64,000 nt of DNA from Streptomyces dioscori (GTDB lineage: Bacteria; Actinomycetota; Actinomycetes; Streptomycetales; Streptomycetaceae). The position numbers and the translations under genes are program-made. Shown one piece after another: positions 1-8,865 of this stretch (positions are counted from its first letter, which is position 1; each line of letters starts with the position of its first letter). The notes beneath the pieces were generated by a model. It did no database searches. It had not been told where the DNA came from and was given only the letters and a program-made list of their open reading frames with translations. The stretch covers positions 62,001 to 126,000 of the forward strand of contig NZ_KZ679047.1 of assembly GCF_003024195.1 (NCBI RefSeq), given 5' to 3'.

Positions 1-707
1 TCCTCGGCGGTCACCACCCGCTTGCCGCCGCTGACCAGGCCGTAGCCGAGGCCCGCGCCGATGGTGAGGACCGCGAACCGGTCGAGGCCGCGGCCCGCGC
101 CGAACCAGCTCTCGGCCTCGACGAGCGCGTTCACGTCGTTCTCGACGACCACCGGCAGTCCGGTGCGCTCCTCCAGGAGCCGCGCGAGCGGGACGTCGTG
201 CCAGCCGAGGAAGGCCGACTCGTCGACGACGGAGCGGTCCGAGGCGCGCCCGCCCAGTCCGATGCCGATCCCGGCGAGGCCGGGGAACTCCCTGGCGAAC
301 TCATCGGTGACCGCCCGCAGCACGTCCACCACGTGCTGCGGGTCGTGGCCGGTCAGGGGCAGGTCGTGGCGGGCGACGATGTCGCTCCTGAGGGTCGTGA
401 CGACCCCGTAGACCATGTCTTCGGTGATCTTGAAGCCGATGAAGGTGCGGGACTCGGCGACGATGTCGAGGGGCTGGGAGGGCCGGCCCTGGCGCACCTC
501 GGTGTCGGGGAGCGTGCTGCCCTCGGGGACCTCGACCAGCAGGCCCGACTCGATGAGCGGCTTGGTGAGCCGGGTCAGGCTGCCCGCGGACAGGTCGAGC
601 CGGCGGGCGATGTCGCTGCGCGACAGGGGGCCGCGGGTGAGGACCTCGATCGCCACGGAGCGTTCACCGGGACTGAGCGGCAGCCAGCTGGCGGCGCGTG
701 CGGTCAT
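1..707 (-). CDS. ROK-family transcriptional repressor, partial (3' end off window)
   Basis: I translated this on the minus strand from the ATG at 707; it stays open to the window edge, so the C-terminus is missing. The N-terminus is a winged helix-turn-helix (residues about 13-60, SRSDIARRLDLSAGSLTRL) followed by a ROK sugar-kinase-like fold (GIGIGLGG, then ENDVNALVEAES and TIGAGLGYGL). The ROK zinc-binding cluster would lie beyond the edge. ROK repressors bind sugars or sugar phosphates and control adjacent sugar operons. It is divergent from the sugar ABC importer starting at 881, with paired repeats between, so it probably represses that operon and itself. Confidence 0.9.
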   Translation of the reverse strand, partial: MTARAASWLPLSPGERSVAIEVLTRGPLSRSDIARRLDLSAGSLTRLTKPLIESGLLVEVPEGSTLPDTEVRQGRPSQPLDIVAESRTFIGFKITEDMVYGVVTTLRSDIVARHDLPLTGHDPQHVVDVLRAVTDEFAREFPGLAGIGIGLGGRASDRSVVDESAFLGWHDVPLARLLEERTGLPVVVENDVNALVEAESWFGAGRGLDRFAVLTIGAGLGYGLVSGGKRVVTAE

Positions 708-724
708 GACCGACCCCCTCGTCG

Positions 725-840
725 TTTCTTTCGGTGCAGAAGTAATCATGCCACCATCGGCCACGTAAGCCCATCGGATCCTGGAAGAAAAAGTTATGCG
801 CAGACCTCTTGACGGCTGGATTCTTTCGGCCCAAAAGTAA
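725..840. promoter_or_regulatory. Divergent promoter with two ROK-type operator candidates
   Basis: Two near-identical 21-base direct repeats lie at 725-745 and 820-840. Both follow TTCTTTCGG-n3-ARAAGTAA, and each is an imperfect palindrome (CTTTCGG against CNAAAG). A TTGACG -35-like hexamer at 809-814 precedes the importer, so the second repeat covers the expected -10 region of that promoter. The first repeat sits just upstream of the ROK start at 707. The repeats are seen directly; repressor identity is inferred from position. Confidence 0.55.
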
Positions 841-880
841 GTGGGGCCCGAGGACGAGCCGCAGACGAGGGAGTCTCCCG

Positions 881-1852
881 ATGACCGTCGCCTCAAGCAG
901 CCCACCGTCGCGTCTGTCACCGCGCGGCGTCGAGGGGACAGCTCCGCAGCCGAGGAGCGGCAGGAAGCGAGAACGTGACGGCGGTGGCCGCGGTGACGGG
1001 GCCCTGGCGGCACTGTTCATCGCGCCGGCCATGCTCGGTTTCCTGGTCTTCCTGTTCTGGCCGACCCTGCGCGGCATCTATCTGAGCTTCACCCGCTTCA
1101 ATCTGCTGACCCCGGCCGAGTGGGTCGGCCTCGACAACTACCGGCGCATGGTCAAGGACCCCATCTTCTGGGACTCGCTGAAGGTCACCGTCGAGTACGT
1201 GTTCATCAACATCGGCATCCAGACGGTCTCCGCGCTGGCCATCGCCGTCCTCCTGCAGCGCCTCACCCAGTCCGCGGTGCTGCGCGGGGTCGTGCTCACG
1301 CCGTACCTGATGTCGAACGTCGTCGCGGGCATCGTCTGGCTGTGGATGCTCGACACCCAGCTCGGCATCGGCAACGAGATCATCGCGGGCCTGGGCTTCG
1401 ACCGCATCCCGTTCCTGGCGGACGAGACATGGGCGATCCCGACGATCGCGCTGATCAACGTGTGGCGGCACGTCGGCTACACCGCGCTGCTGCTCTTTGC
1501 CGGACTGCAGGCCATCCCGAACGACATGTACGAGGCCGCGAAGGTCGACGGCGCGAGCGAGTGGCGGATGTTCTGGCGCATCACCATGCCGCTGCTGCGA
1601 CCGGTGCTGGCGGTGGTGCTGATCATGACCGTGATCGGCTCGTTCCAGGTCTTCGACACGGTGGCGGTGACGACCAACGGCGGTCCCGCGAACGCCACCA
1701 ACGTGCTCCAGTTCTACATCTACGGCTCGGCGTTCGGCCGCTTCCAGTTCGGCTACGCCTCGGCGATGTCCGTGGCGCTCCTGGTCGTGCTCAGCGCGAT
1801 CACCATCCTCCAGTACCGGCTCACCCGGGCCGGTCAGACCGACCTCGGCTGA
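881..1852 (+). CDS. Sugar ABC transporter permease (MalF/UgpA type)
   Basis: This is an inner-membrane subunit of a carbohydrate importer, 323 aa. It has about six hydrophobic helices beginning with AALFIAPAMLGFLVFLFWP, and a clear EAA loop (YEAAKVDGASEWRMFWRI) that contacts an ATPase. I chose the ATG at 881 (MTVASS) because a GAGGGA Shine-Dalgarno lies just upstream. The open frame extends back to 809 but that extension overlaps the operator region. It is the first gene of a permease-permease-binding protein-oxidoreductase operon. No ATPase gene is present; in Streptomyces such importers commonly share the MsiK ATPase. Confidence 0.93.
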   Translation: MTVASSSPPSRLSPRGVEGTAPQPRSGRKRERDGGGRGDGALAALFIAPAMLGFLVFLFWPTLRGIYLSFTRFNLLTPAEWVGLDNYRRMVKDPIFWDSLKVTVEYVFINIGIQTVSALAIAVLLQRLTQSAVLRGVVLTPYLMSNVVAGIVWLWMLDTQLGIGNEIIAGLGFDRIPFLADETWAIPTIALINVWRHVGYTALLLFAGLQAIPNDMYEAAKVDGASEWRMFWRITMPLLRPVLAVVLIMTVIGSFQVFDTVAVTTNGGPANATNVLQFYIYGSAFGRFQFGYASAMSVALLVVLSAITILQYRLTRAGQTDLG

Positions 1853-1869
1853 CGAAGGGAGCGACCGAC

Positions 1870-2790
1870 ATGACCGCCGTGACGGCAACGACGACGAAGG
1901 TACGGCCACAGCGCCGAAGGCTCTCTCCCGGGAAGGTCCTGGCCTGGACGGTGATGGCCGCGATGGTCCTCATCACCCTGCTGCCGTTCTACTGGATCCT
2001 GCGCACCGCGCTGTCCTCGAACACGGCGCTCGCGGCCCACCCCGGTGACGTGCTGCCCGTGGACCCGACGACCGGTGGTTTCGAGCGGGCGCTGGGCCTG
2101 CAGTCCACCGAGGAGGCGATCGCCCAGGGCGGTTCGGGCGGCGGGCTGAAGTTCTGGCGCTATCTGCTCAACTCGGTGATCGTGTCCACCCTGATCACCG
2201 TCTGCCAGATCCTCTTCTCCGCCATGGCCGCGTACGCCTTCGCCCGGCTGCGGTGGCGCGGCCGGGACAAGGTGTTCGGGCTGTTCCTGGCCGGGCTGAT
2301 GGTGCCCACCATCTTCACGCTGCTGCCGAACTTCGTCCTCATCAAACAACTCGGCCTGGTGGACAGCCTGCTGGGCATCTCCCTGCCGACGATGTTCATG
2401 ACCCCGTTCGCGGTGTTCTTCATGCGGCAGTTCTTCATGAACGTGCCCCGGGAGGTGGAGGAGGCGGCACTGCTCGACGGGGCCGGGAAGATCCGGATCT
2501 TCTTCCGCGTCATGCTGCCGATGGCGTCCTCGCCCGTCCTCACCCTGGGCGTGCTGACGTACATCACCTCCTGGAACGACTACTTCTGGCCGCTGATGGT
2601 CTCCTACAGCGACAGTTCGCGGGTGCTCACCGTCGCCCTGGCCATCTTCCGGGCGCAGACACCGCAGACCGGTTACGACTGGTCCGGTCTGATGGCGGCG
2701 ACGCTCATCGCCGCTCTCCCGATGCTCGTGCTCTTCGGCTTCTTCGCGCGCCGCATCGTCAGCACCATCAGCTTCACCGGCATCAAGTAA
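1870..2790 (+). CDS. Sugar ABC transporter permease (MalG/UgpE type)
   Basis: This is the partner permease, 306 aa, starting 17 bases after the first permease. The N-terminal helix is LAWTVMAAMVLITLLPFYWIL. The EAA loop reads EEAALLDGAGKIRIFFRVMLP, and the C-terminus ends in RRIVSTISFTGIK, typical of the MalG class. I take the ATG at 1870, preceded by GAAGGGAGC. It should form a heterodimer with the upstream permease and be energised by an ATPase encoded elsewhere. Confidence 0.93.
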   Translation: MTAVTATTTKVRPQRRRLSPGKVLAWTVMAAMVLITLLPFYWILRTALSSNTALAAHPGDVLPVDPTTGGFERALGLQSTEEAIAQGGSGGGLKFWRYLLNSVIVSTLITVCQILFSAMAAYAFARLRWRGRDKVFGLFLAGLMVPTIFTLLPNFVLIKQLGLVDSLLGISLPTMFMTPFAVFFMRQFFMNVPREVEEAALLDGAGKIRIFFRVMLPMASSPVLTLGVLTYITSWNDYFWPLMVSYSDSSRVLTVALAIFRAQTPQTGYDWSGLMAATLIAALPMLVLFGFFARRIVSTISFTGIK

Positions 2791-2800
2791 GGGGACGGGC

Positions 2801-4150
2801 ATGCGAATGCGTACGCGTACGGCCGTGGCACTGACCGGGGCACTCGCGCTGTCCCTGATGACGGGCTGCGCACAGGGCGGAGCCGCCGGGGCAGGCTCGG
2901 ACACGGTGACGTACTGGCTGTGGGACTCCAACCAGCTGCCCGCCTACCAGGCCTGCGCCAAGGACTTCGAGAAGCGGAACCCGGGCCTGGACGTGAAGAT
3001 CACACAGATGGGCTGGGCCGACTACTGGACCAAGCTCACCGCGAGCTTCATCGCGGGCACCGAGCCGGACGTGTTCACCGACCACATCCAGAAGTTCGGG
3101 CAGTTCGCCGACCTGAACGTGCTCGAACCGCTGGACGACCTGGGCATCGACGAGTCCGCCTACCAGCCGGGGCTCGCCGCCAACTGGACCGGCCGGAACG
3201 GTCACCGTTACGGCGCCCCGAAGGACTGGGACACCGTCGCCCTCTTCTACAACAAGAAGCTGACCGAGAAGGCCGGGCTGGCCGCCGAGGAGATGGGCGG
3301 CCTCGCCTGGAACCCCGAGGACGGCGGCACCTTCGAGAAGGCCATCGCGCATCTGACCGTCGACAGGAACGGCAAGCGCGGCGACGAGGAGGGCTTCGAC
3401 AAGAACAACGTGAAGGTGTACGGACTCGCCACCGGCGGCGCCGGCGACAGCGACGGGCAGACCACCTGGAGCCCGTTCGCCGCCTCGGCGGGCTGGAAGT
3501 ACACGGACAAGGTGCGCTGGGGCACCGAGTACCAGTACGACAGCAAGACCTTCCAGGAGGTGGTCGACTGGTACTTCGGCCTCGCGGAGAAGGGGTACCT
3601 CGCCCCGTTCACCGACTACACCGACGGCGCCAACCCGCCCAACGCCCAGGTCGCCTCCGGCAGGGCGGCGACCGCCTTCGACGGCGCCTGGATGATCTCC
3701 ACGTACTACGGCACCAAGGGACTCGACGTCGGCACGGCCGTCACCCCGGCCGGTCCGACCGGCAAGCGGGCCACCATGATGAACGGCCTCGCCGACTCCA
3801 TCACCAAGAACGCCCACAACAAGGCGGGCGCGAAGAAGTGGGTGCGCTACCTGGCCTCCGACGAGTGCCAGAAGACCGTCGGCGGCTACGGCATCGTCTT
3901 CCCCGCGACCCCGGGCGGTACCGCGGCGGCCGTGGCCGCGTACAAGAAGAAGGACATCGACGTGTCCGCGTTCACCGGGCCGGTCGCGGACAAGAAGGAC
4001 TTCACCACGTTCTCCTTCCCCGTCACCGACTACGCGGCGGACGTGTACGCCCTGATGCGCCCCGCGATGCAGGACGTCTTCGCCAACAACGCCCCGGTGA
4101 AGGGCCTGACCAAGACCAACGACCAGATCAACTTCATCCTCGGCCAGTGA
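2801..4150 (+). CDS. Sugar ABC transporter substrate-binding lipoprotein
   Basis: This is an extracytoplasmic solute-binding protein of family 1, 449 aa. A lipoprotein signal (MRMRTRTAVALTGALALSLMTGC) predicts lipidation of Cys23. The mature part has family 1 features such as the VTYWLWDSNQLPAYQACAKDF start, FIAGTEPDVFTDH, and GAPKDWDTVALFYNKKLTEKAG. AAGGGGACGGGC precedes the ATG. The ligand cannot be read from sequence; the downstream oxidoreductase suggests a sugar or polyol such as inositol or an aldose. Confidence 0.93.
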   Translation: MRMRTRTAVALTGALALSLMTGCAQGGAAGAGSDTVTYWLWDSNQLPAYQACAKDFEKRNPGLDVKITQMGWADYWTKLTASFIAGTEPDVFTDHIQKFGQFADLNVLEPLDDLGIDESAYQPGLAANWTGRNGHRYGAPKDWDTVALFYNKKLTEKAGLAAEEMGGLAWNPEDGGTFEKAIAHLTVDRNGKRGDEEGFDKNNVKVYGLATGGAGDSDGQTTWSPFAASAGWKYTDKVRWGTEYQYDSKTFQEVVDWYFGLAEKGYLAPFTDYTDGANPPNAQVASGRAATAFDGAWMISTYYGTKGLDVGTAVTPAGPTGKRATMMNGLADSITKNAHNKAGAKKWVRYLASDECQKTVGGYGIVFPATPGGTAAAVAAYKKKDIDVSAFTGPVADKKDFTTFSFPVTDYAADVYALMRPAMQDVFANNAPVKGLTKTNDQINFILGQ

Positions 4151-4203
4151 CCCGGACAGAGACACGGCCGCCGGATCAATCAGTGACCCGGACAGTGACA
4201 CGG
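4145..4203 (+). repeat. 23-base direct repeat spanning the binding-protein stop codon
   Basis: CAGTGACCCGGACAGNGACACGG occurs at 4145-4167 (containing the stop codon of the binding protein) and again at 4181-4203, with one mismatch, followed by a third partial ACGGACAGTGA. It looks like a local duplication of the gene's 3' end in the leader of the next gene. Confidence 0.7.
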
Positions 4204-4224
4204 ACAGTGAAAGGCACACACTCC

Positions 4225-5427
4225 ATGACGTTCTCCCTCGGCATCGTCGGCGCCGGCCAGTTCTCCGGCCAGTTCGCGAAGCTGTTCCTCGCCCACCCGG
4301 GTGTCGGCGACGTGTACGTCACCGATCTGCTGCCGGAGCGCGCCGAGCAGCTGGCCGCCGCCGAAGGGCTGGCGGGCACCTTCCCCTCGTACCAGGCGAT
4401 GCTGGAGTCGGAGGCGGTGGACGCCGTCGCGATCTTCACCCAGCGCTGGACCCACGGCCCGCTGGTGATCCAGGGCCTGAACGCGGGCAAGCACGTCTAC
4501 TCGGCGGTGCCGATGGCGATCACCCAGGAGGAGATCGCCTCGATCATCGACACGGTACGGGCCACCGGGCTCACCTACATGATGGGTGAGACCAGCCAGT
4601 ACAACCCGGCGACCGTCCATGCCCGCAACCAGATCGCGGACGGCTCCTTCGGCCGGCTCTTCTACGCCGAGGGCGACTACGTGCACGACATGGACCTCGG
4701 GTTCTACGAGGCCTACCAGTACAGCGGCGGCGAGAACTGGAAGGCGACCGCCAGCTATCCCCCGCTGCTGTACCCCACGCACTCGGTGGGCGGGGTCCTC
4801 GGGGCGTGGCAGACGCACGCGGTGAGCGTGTCCGCGATCGGGGTCAGGGACGACCGCGGGGACGGGGTCTTCGACGAGGAGATCAGCCAGTTCGGCAACG
4901 ACTTCTCGAACGCCACCGCGCTGTTCGAGGTCGCGGGCGGCGGCTCGTTCCGCACCAACGAGTTCCGGCGGGTGGGCTATCCCTCGCACATCCGGGAGTC
5001 CCGTTTCCGGTTCTTCGGGACGGACGCCAGCATGGAGCAGCTCGCCACGGTGGCCTTCTGGCAGGACAAGAAGGGGGTCAAGGACATCAGCGAGCTCCTG
5101 GAGCCCAAGCCCACCATGTCCCCCGACGACCCCTCGCTGCAGCACATCGCGCCGGAGCTGCGGGCCGCCTTCACCTCCGGGTCGGCTCCGGTGCACGACC
5201 GGTCGCGGCTGCCGAAGGAGTTCGAGAACCTGCACAACGGCCACGAGGGCAGCCACCACTTCCTGGTGGACGACTTCGTGACCGCCGTCAACACCCGGAC
5301 CCTGCCGTCGGTCAACGCGTGGGTGGCCGCCCGCTACACCCTGCCGGGCATCGTCGCGCACGAGTCGGCGCGGCAGGGCGGGGCCCGCCTTGAGATCCCG
5401 GACTTCGGGGACGCGCCTCAGGCGTGA
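4225..5427 (+). CDS. GFO/IDH/MocA-family NAD(P)-dependent oxidoreductase
   Basis: 400 aa, cytoplasmic. The N-terminal Rossmann fold shows GIVGAGQFSGQFAKLF (dinucleotide-binding glycines), followed by the family's usual arrangement with AVPMAITQEEI (the EKP-equivalent position reads AVP-MA, so the canonical Lys is not obvious) and a C-terminal sheet domain. The family oxidises or reduces sugars and polyols. As the last gene of the importer operon, it probably begins catabolism of the imported substrate. The start ATG at 4225 follows a GAAAGG about 11 bases away, a slightly long spacing. Confidence 0.88.
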   Translation: MTFSLGIVGAGQFSGQFAKLFLAHPGVGDVYVTDLLPERAEQLAAAEGLAGTFPSYQAMLESEAVDAVAIFTQRWTHGPLVIQGLNAGKHVYSAVPMAITQEEIASIIDTVRATGLTYMMGETSQYNPATVHARNQIADGSFGRLFYAEGDYVHDMDLGFYEAYQYSGGENWKATASYPPLLYPTHSVGGVLGAWQTHAVSVSAIGVRDDRGDGVFDEEISQFGNDFSNATALFEVAGGGSFRTNEFRRVGYPSHIRESRFRFFGTDASMEQLATVAFWQDKKGVKDISELLEPKPTMSPDDPSLQHIAPELRAAFTSGSAPVHDRSRLPKEFENLHNGHEGSHHFLVDDFVTAVNTRTLPSVNAWVAARYTLPGIVAHESARQGGARLEIPDFGDAPQA

Positions 5428-5437
5428 CGTTTCCGTA

Positions 5438-5469
5438 CGGTCCGGCCGTTCCCGGGAACGGCCGGACCG
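5438..5469. terminator. Bidirectional hairpin between convergent genes
   Basis: A perfect 32-base palindrome centred at 5453/5454 (arm CGGTCCGGCCGTTCCC) lies between the stop codons of the oxidoreductase (plus) and the L,D-transpeptidase (minus, stop at 5476). There is no U-tract, which is common for Streptomyces terminators. Confidence 0.75.
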
Positions 5470-5475
5470 GGCCGG

Positions 5476-6171
5476 TCAGGTGCCCGGCTTGCGGCCGTAC
5501 ACGTAGACGTCGTCGTTCTTCTTCAGGAGCGACCAGTACTTCTTGGCGGTCGTCTTCGTCATGTTGACGCAGCCGTGCGAGCCGGGCGGGTTCCACATGC
5601 TCACGCCGACCGAGTGGAAGGCCTGGCCGCCGTCGAAGAACTGGCTGTAGGGCATGGGCACGTCGTAGATCGACGAGACGTGGTCGATGTGCCGCCAGTA
5701 GATCTTCGTCAGGCCGGTACGGGTCTCGTAGCCGTTGCGGCCCGTGCGCACCGGCACCGGTCCGTACACGAGGGTCTTGCCGTCCTGGATCCAGCTGAGC
5801 TGGAGCGTCAGGTTCACACAGGCGATCCGGCCCTTGTTGACCGGGCATTTGCCGTCTTTGTTGGGGTTCGTCCCGACGGCCTTCTGCTTGTTCATCAGGT
5901 TCATCACGCCCCAGGTGACGGAGCCCGCGTAGCCGATGTTCGGGGTGATGCCGTGCTTGGTCTGGAAGGCCTTGATCGCCTTGCAGTCGGCGGTGGACTG
6001 CTTGCCGTCGACCGGCCGGCCGAGGAACTTCTCGACCTGCTTCTGATACGGGCCGCTCGACGTGGTGCAACTCGCCGCCTGCGCGGGCGCCGCGCCCAGT
6101 GCGACGGTCAGCGGCACCACCATCCCGGTGATCCCCAGTGCGACGGCTGTCCGTCTGCGAATGTCCCCCAT
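5476..6171 (-). CDS. Secreted L,D-transpeptidase (YkuD) with peptidoglycan-binding domain
   Basis: 231 aa. The signal peptide ends near AAPAQA-A (about residue 32). A peptidoglycan_binding_1-like domain follows (residues about 40-95, KAFQTKHGITPNIGYAGSVTWGVMN), then a YkuD catalytic domain with the signature SHGCVNM, catalytic Cys201 and the preceding conserved His (QAFHSVGVSMWNPPGSHGC). Such enzymes make 3-3 crosslinks in peptidoglycan using a Cys acyl-enzyme. It appears monocistronic. Confidence 0.93.
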   Translation of the reverse strand: MGDIRRRTAVALGITGMVVPLTVALGAAPAQAASCTTSSGPYQKQVEKFLGRPVDGKQSTADCKAIKAFQTKHGITPNIGYAGSVTWGVMNLMNKQKAVGTNPNKDGKCPVNKGRIACVNLTLQLSWIQDGKTLVYGPVPVRTGRNGYETRTGLTKIYWRHIDHVSSIYDVPMPYSQFFDGGQAFHSVGVSMWNPPGSHGCVNMTKTTAKKYWSLLKKNDDVYVYGRKPGT

Positions 6172-6394
6172 GACCAGGCCTTTCCTCTTCGGTTCTGCTT
6201 CGATCCGGTCGATCTCTGCCAGCTAGACACGCACCGGGGGAGATCGGTTGTGGTGGCGGACCGGCTGGAACGAAACGGTGACATGATCTTGAACCGGGTC
6301 ATTCGGTACGGCAGCGGTTCCCGAGGTGGCGACAGGGCCAGTTCTCCGCGATTGGCCCCTGCTCGCCCCTCGGCCTCCCGCCTACGCTGCCGCC

Positions 6395-7795
6395 ATGCAT
6401 CCCGTACTCGCCGACGATCTCTCCCGGCTCCCCGAACTTCTCCAGTCCGCCCGTGACTTCGCCGCCCGCGAGGTGGCGGAGATCGAGGCACGGCCCGTGG
6501 TCCAGCGGGACAAGGCGCCGGATCCGCGGCCCCTTCCGACCGAGGGTGCGGGTGCGCAGGGCGCCCTCAGCCGGTTCGCCGCATCGTGGGCGCCCGGCTT
6601 CGCCGCCACCGCGGGACCCCGCTATCTCGGTTTCGTGACCGGCGGCGCGACCCCGGCCGCGGTCACCGGGGACTGGCTGACCAGCGCCTACGACCAGAAC
6701 GCCGCCGGCGGGGACGGTTCCTCGGCGGCGGCTCTGGAACGGGAGACGCTGGGCTGGCTGCGGGAGCTGTTCGGGCTCGGCGAGGCGCACAGCGGCGCCT
6801 TCGTGACCGGCGCGACCATGTCGAACACCGTCGGTCTCGCCCTGGCGCGCGAGTGGCTGGGCGACCGCAGGGGAATCCGCGTGTCCGAGGCGGGCGCCGC
6901 CGCGCTCGGCCCGGTCGACGTGCTCTCCGGCAGCCCGCACTCCAGCATCCCCAAGGCCCTGTCCGTCGTGGGCATCGGCCGCGACCGGCTGCGTACGGTG
7001 CCGGTGCTGCCCAGCGGCCGGGAGGCGGTCGACGTGGCACGGCTGGCCGAGGCACTCGAAGCGCTGGACGGACGCCCTGCCGTGGTCGTGGCCAACGCGG
7101 GCACGGTGAACACGGTCGACTTCGACGATCTGCGGGCGATCGCGGCACTCAAGGAACGGTACGACTTCTGGCTGCACGTGGACGCCGCCTTCGGCGGGTT
7201 CGCCGCGCTGTCCCCCGAGCACGCGCACCTGACCGACGGCATCGACGCCGCCGACTCGGTCTGCGTGGATCTGCACAAGTGGCTCAACGTCCCGTACGAC
7301 GCGGCCGTGCAGTTCACCCGTCACCGGGAGCTGCAGGTGCGGGTCTTCCACAACGCGTCGCCGTACCTCGGACTGCCCACGGGGGAGCCCGACTTCGTGC
7401 ATCTCACGCCCGAGAACTCGCGTCGGCTGCGCGCGCTTCCGGCCTGGTTCTCGCTCGCCGCGTACGGCCGCGAGGGGCATCGCGAGATCGTCGAGCGGAA
7501 CGTGGCCGAGGCCCGGCGGCTCGGCGAGGGGATCGCCCGCGTGCCGGGCCTGCGCCTGCTCGCGCCGGTGCGGCTGAACGTCGTCTGCTTCACCCTCGCC
7601 GGGTCCGCCACCGAGGAGCGGGTGCACGCGCTGGGCCGGGCGGTCGCCGAGTCCGGCGAGGCGTTCCTGACACCGACCTTCCTGGACGGGACCCATGCGC
7701 TGCGGGCCGCGTTCAGCAACTGGCGGACGTCCGGGGCCGACACGGACCGGGTGCTCGCGGCCGTGACGCGGGCGGCCGGGGAATCGGAGGCCTGA
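6395..7795 (+). CDS. PLP-dependent group II decarboxylase family protein
   Basis: 466 aa with the aspartate aminotransferase-fold decarboxylase signatures: GATMSNTVGLALAR, VVANAGTVNTVDFDDL, HVDAAFGG (Asp pairing with the pyridine nitrogen) and DLHKW with the Schiff-base Lys at about residue 295. The C-terminus contains LRAAFSNWRTSGADTDRVL. Relatives include aromatic amino acid (DOPA/tyrosine) and glutamate decarboxylases, but the substrate is not resolved. I take the ATG at 6395 (MHPVLADDLSRL); the frame extends 23 codons further upstream with poor content. Confidence 0.88.
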   Translation: MHPVLADDLSRLPELLQSARDFAAREVAEIEARPVVQRDKAPDPRPLPTEGAGAQGALSRFAASWAPGFAATAGPRYLGFVTGGATPAAVTGDWLTSAYDQNAAGGDGSSAAALERETLGWLRELFGLGEAHSGAFVTGATMSNTVGLALAREWLGDRRGIRVSEAGAAALGPVDVLSGSPHSSIPKALSVVGIGRDRLRTVPVLPSGREAVDVARLAEALEALDGRPAVVVANAGTVNTVDFDDLRAIAALKERYDFWLHVDAAFGGFAALSPEHAHLTDGIDAADSVCVDLHKWLNVPYDAAVQFTRHRELQVRVFHNASPYLGLPTGEPDFVHLTPENSRRLRALPAWFSLAAYGREGHREIVERNVAEARRLGEGIARVPGLRLLAPVRLNVVCFTLAGSATEERVHALGRAVAESGEAFLTPTFLDGTHALRAAFSNWRTSGADTDRVLAAVTRAAGESEA

Positions 7796-7897
7796 ACAGC
7801 CGGTCCCGGCAGGTGCCGGACGCCTCAGCTCTTCCGCCTTGCGGCCCGCTGTGCTTGTCTGGGGGCCGTTTTCGGTGGCTGGGGCGGGAGTTGCCGT

Positions 7898-8863
7898 ATG
7901 AGCAGGCCGTGGATCGGCGGAGTGCTGGCGGGACTACTGCTGCTCACCGCGTGCGGGGATCCCTCGTCGGAGCCCGGGACCGCGTCCACGCCCTCGTCCC
8001 CGAGAACGGCCTCGACCACGCATCAGCGCCCGGCCGCCACACCCGGGGCGAGCGCAGGAGCCGACACCGGTGGAGCCGACACCGGTGGAGCGGACACCGA
8101 TGGAGCCGGCTCTGAAGGAGCTCCCGCCGAGCGCCCCACCGTCCTCTACCTCGGTGACTCCCTCGCCATGGAGAACCAGAAGGTCCTCGGCGGACTCCTG
8201 CGGGACGAGGCCGGGGCGCGCTACACCAGCGCCCCCTACTCCGGCACCACTCTGTGCGACTACCTGGAAGGCACCGGCGAGGACTCCCTCGTACCGCCGA
8301 AGGACAAGGCCGCCGCCCTGGTGCGCCGGCTGCGGCCGGACTTCGTGGTGCTCCAGTTCTGGGGCAACGCCTGGGGTTACACGCCCTGCATGGACGGCAT
8401 CACGTACGACAAGAAGCGGGCCGAGTACTTCGCGCGCTACAGCGCCGACGCCGGGCGGCTGACGGACCAGATCGAGGGCGCCGCGGGCGGAGCGAAGGTC
8501 GTCTGGGTGCTGCAGGGGCCGGACCCGATGACGCCCGACCGCGTCCGCCGCGTCAACGCGGTCTACGAGAAGCAGGCCGCCGCCTCCGGGGACCTGCTTG
8601 CGGACGCCGGCAAAGCGGTGAGCGCACCCTCCGCCCGCTACACGTGGACGCAGTACCTGCCGTGCACCGCGTACGAACGCGAGCACGGGCCGTACTGCAC
8701 GCAACCGGGCAGTGACCGCACCGCCCTGCACCGCGACGACGACTACCTGCACTTCTGCCTGGCACCCACCACGTCGACGCCCAAGCCCTGCCCGGTCCGC
8801 TCCCCCGGCATCCTGCGCATCACCCGGGCGATCACCGGTGCCGTGCTCTCGGCGGCGGACTGA
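7898..8863 (+). CDS. SGNH/GDSL-like secreted lipoprotein
   Basis: 321 aa. The lipobox LLTAC predicts Cys19 lipidation. A low-complexity linker rich in Thr, Ser and Gly (to about residue 80) includes a GADTGGADTGG repeat. The globular part begins VLYLGDSLAMENQKVLGG, matching block I of SGNH hydrolases (GDSL, nucleophile Ser), with VVLQFWGNAWG as the block III-like element and DDYLHFC near the end as the Asp-x-x-His pair. Probable surface esterase or acyl-modifying hydrolase; substrate unknown. ATG at 7898 gives the signal peptide directly. Confidence 0.8.
   Translation: MSRPWIGGVLAGLLLLTACGDPSSEPGTASTPSSPRTASTTHQRPAATPGASAGADTGGADTGGADTDGAGSEGAPAERPTVLYLGDSLAMENQKVLGGLLRDEAGARYTSAPYSGTTLCDYLEGTGEDSLVPPKDKAAALVRRLRPDFVVLQFWGNAWGYTPCMDGITYDKKRAEYFARYSADAGRLTDQIEGAAGGAKVVWVLQGPDPMTPDRVRRVNAVYEKQAAASGDLLADAGKAVSAPSARYTWTQYLPCTAYEREHGPYCTQPGSDRTALHRDDDYLHFCLAPTTSTPKPCPVRSPGILRITRAITGAVLSAAD
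8057..8116 (+). repeat. 15-base in-frame tandem repeat, about four units
   Basis: Units begin GGAGCCGACACCGGT at 8057, 8072 and (diverged) 8087 and 8102. They encode the GADTG linker repeats of the SGNH lipoprotein, so length changes would keep the frame. Confidence 0.8.
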
Positions 8864-8865
8864 AG

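Noticed and set aside
2783..4219. 478-residue antisense frame opposite the binding-protein gene
   Set aside because: Same GC-driven shadow; the plus-strand frame encodes a clear lipoprotein.
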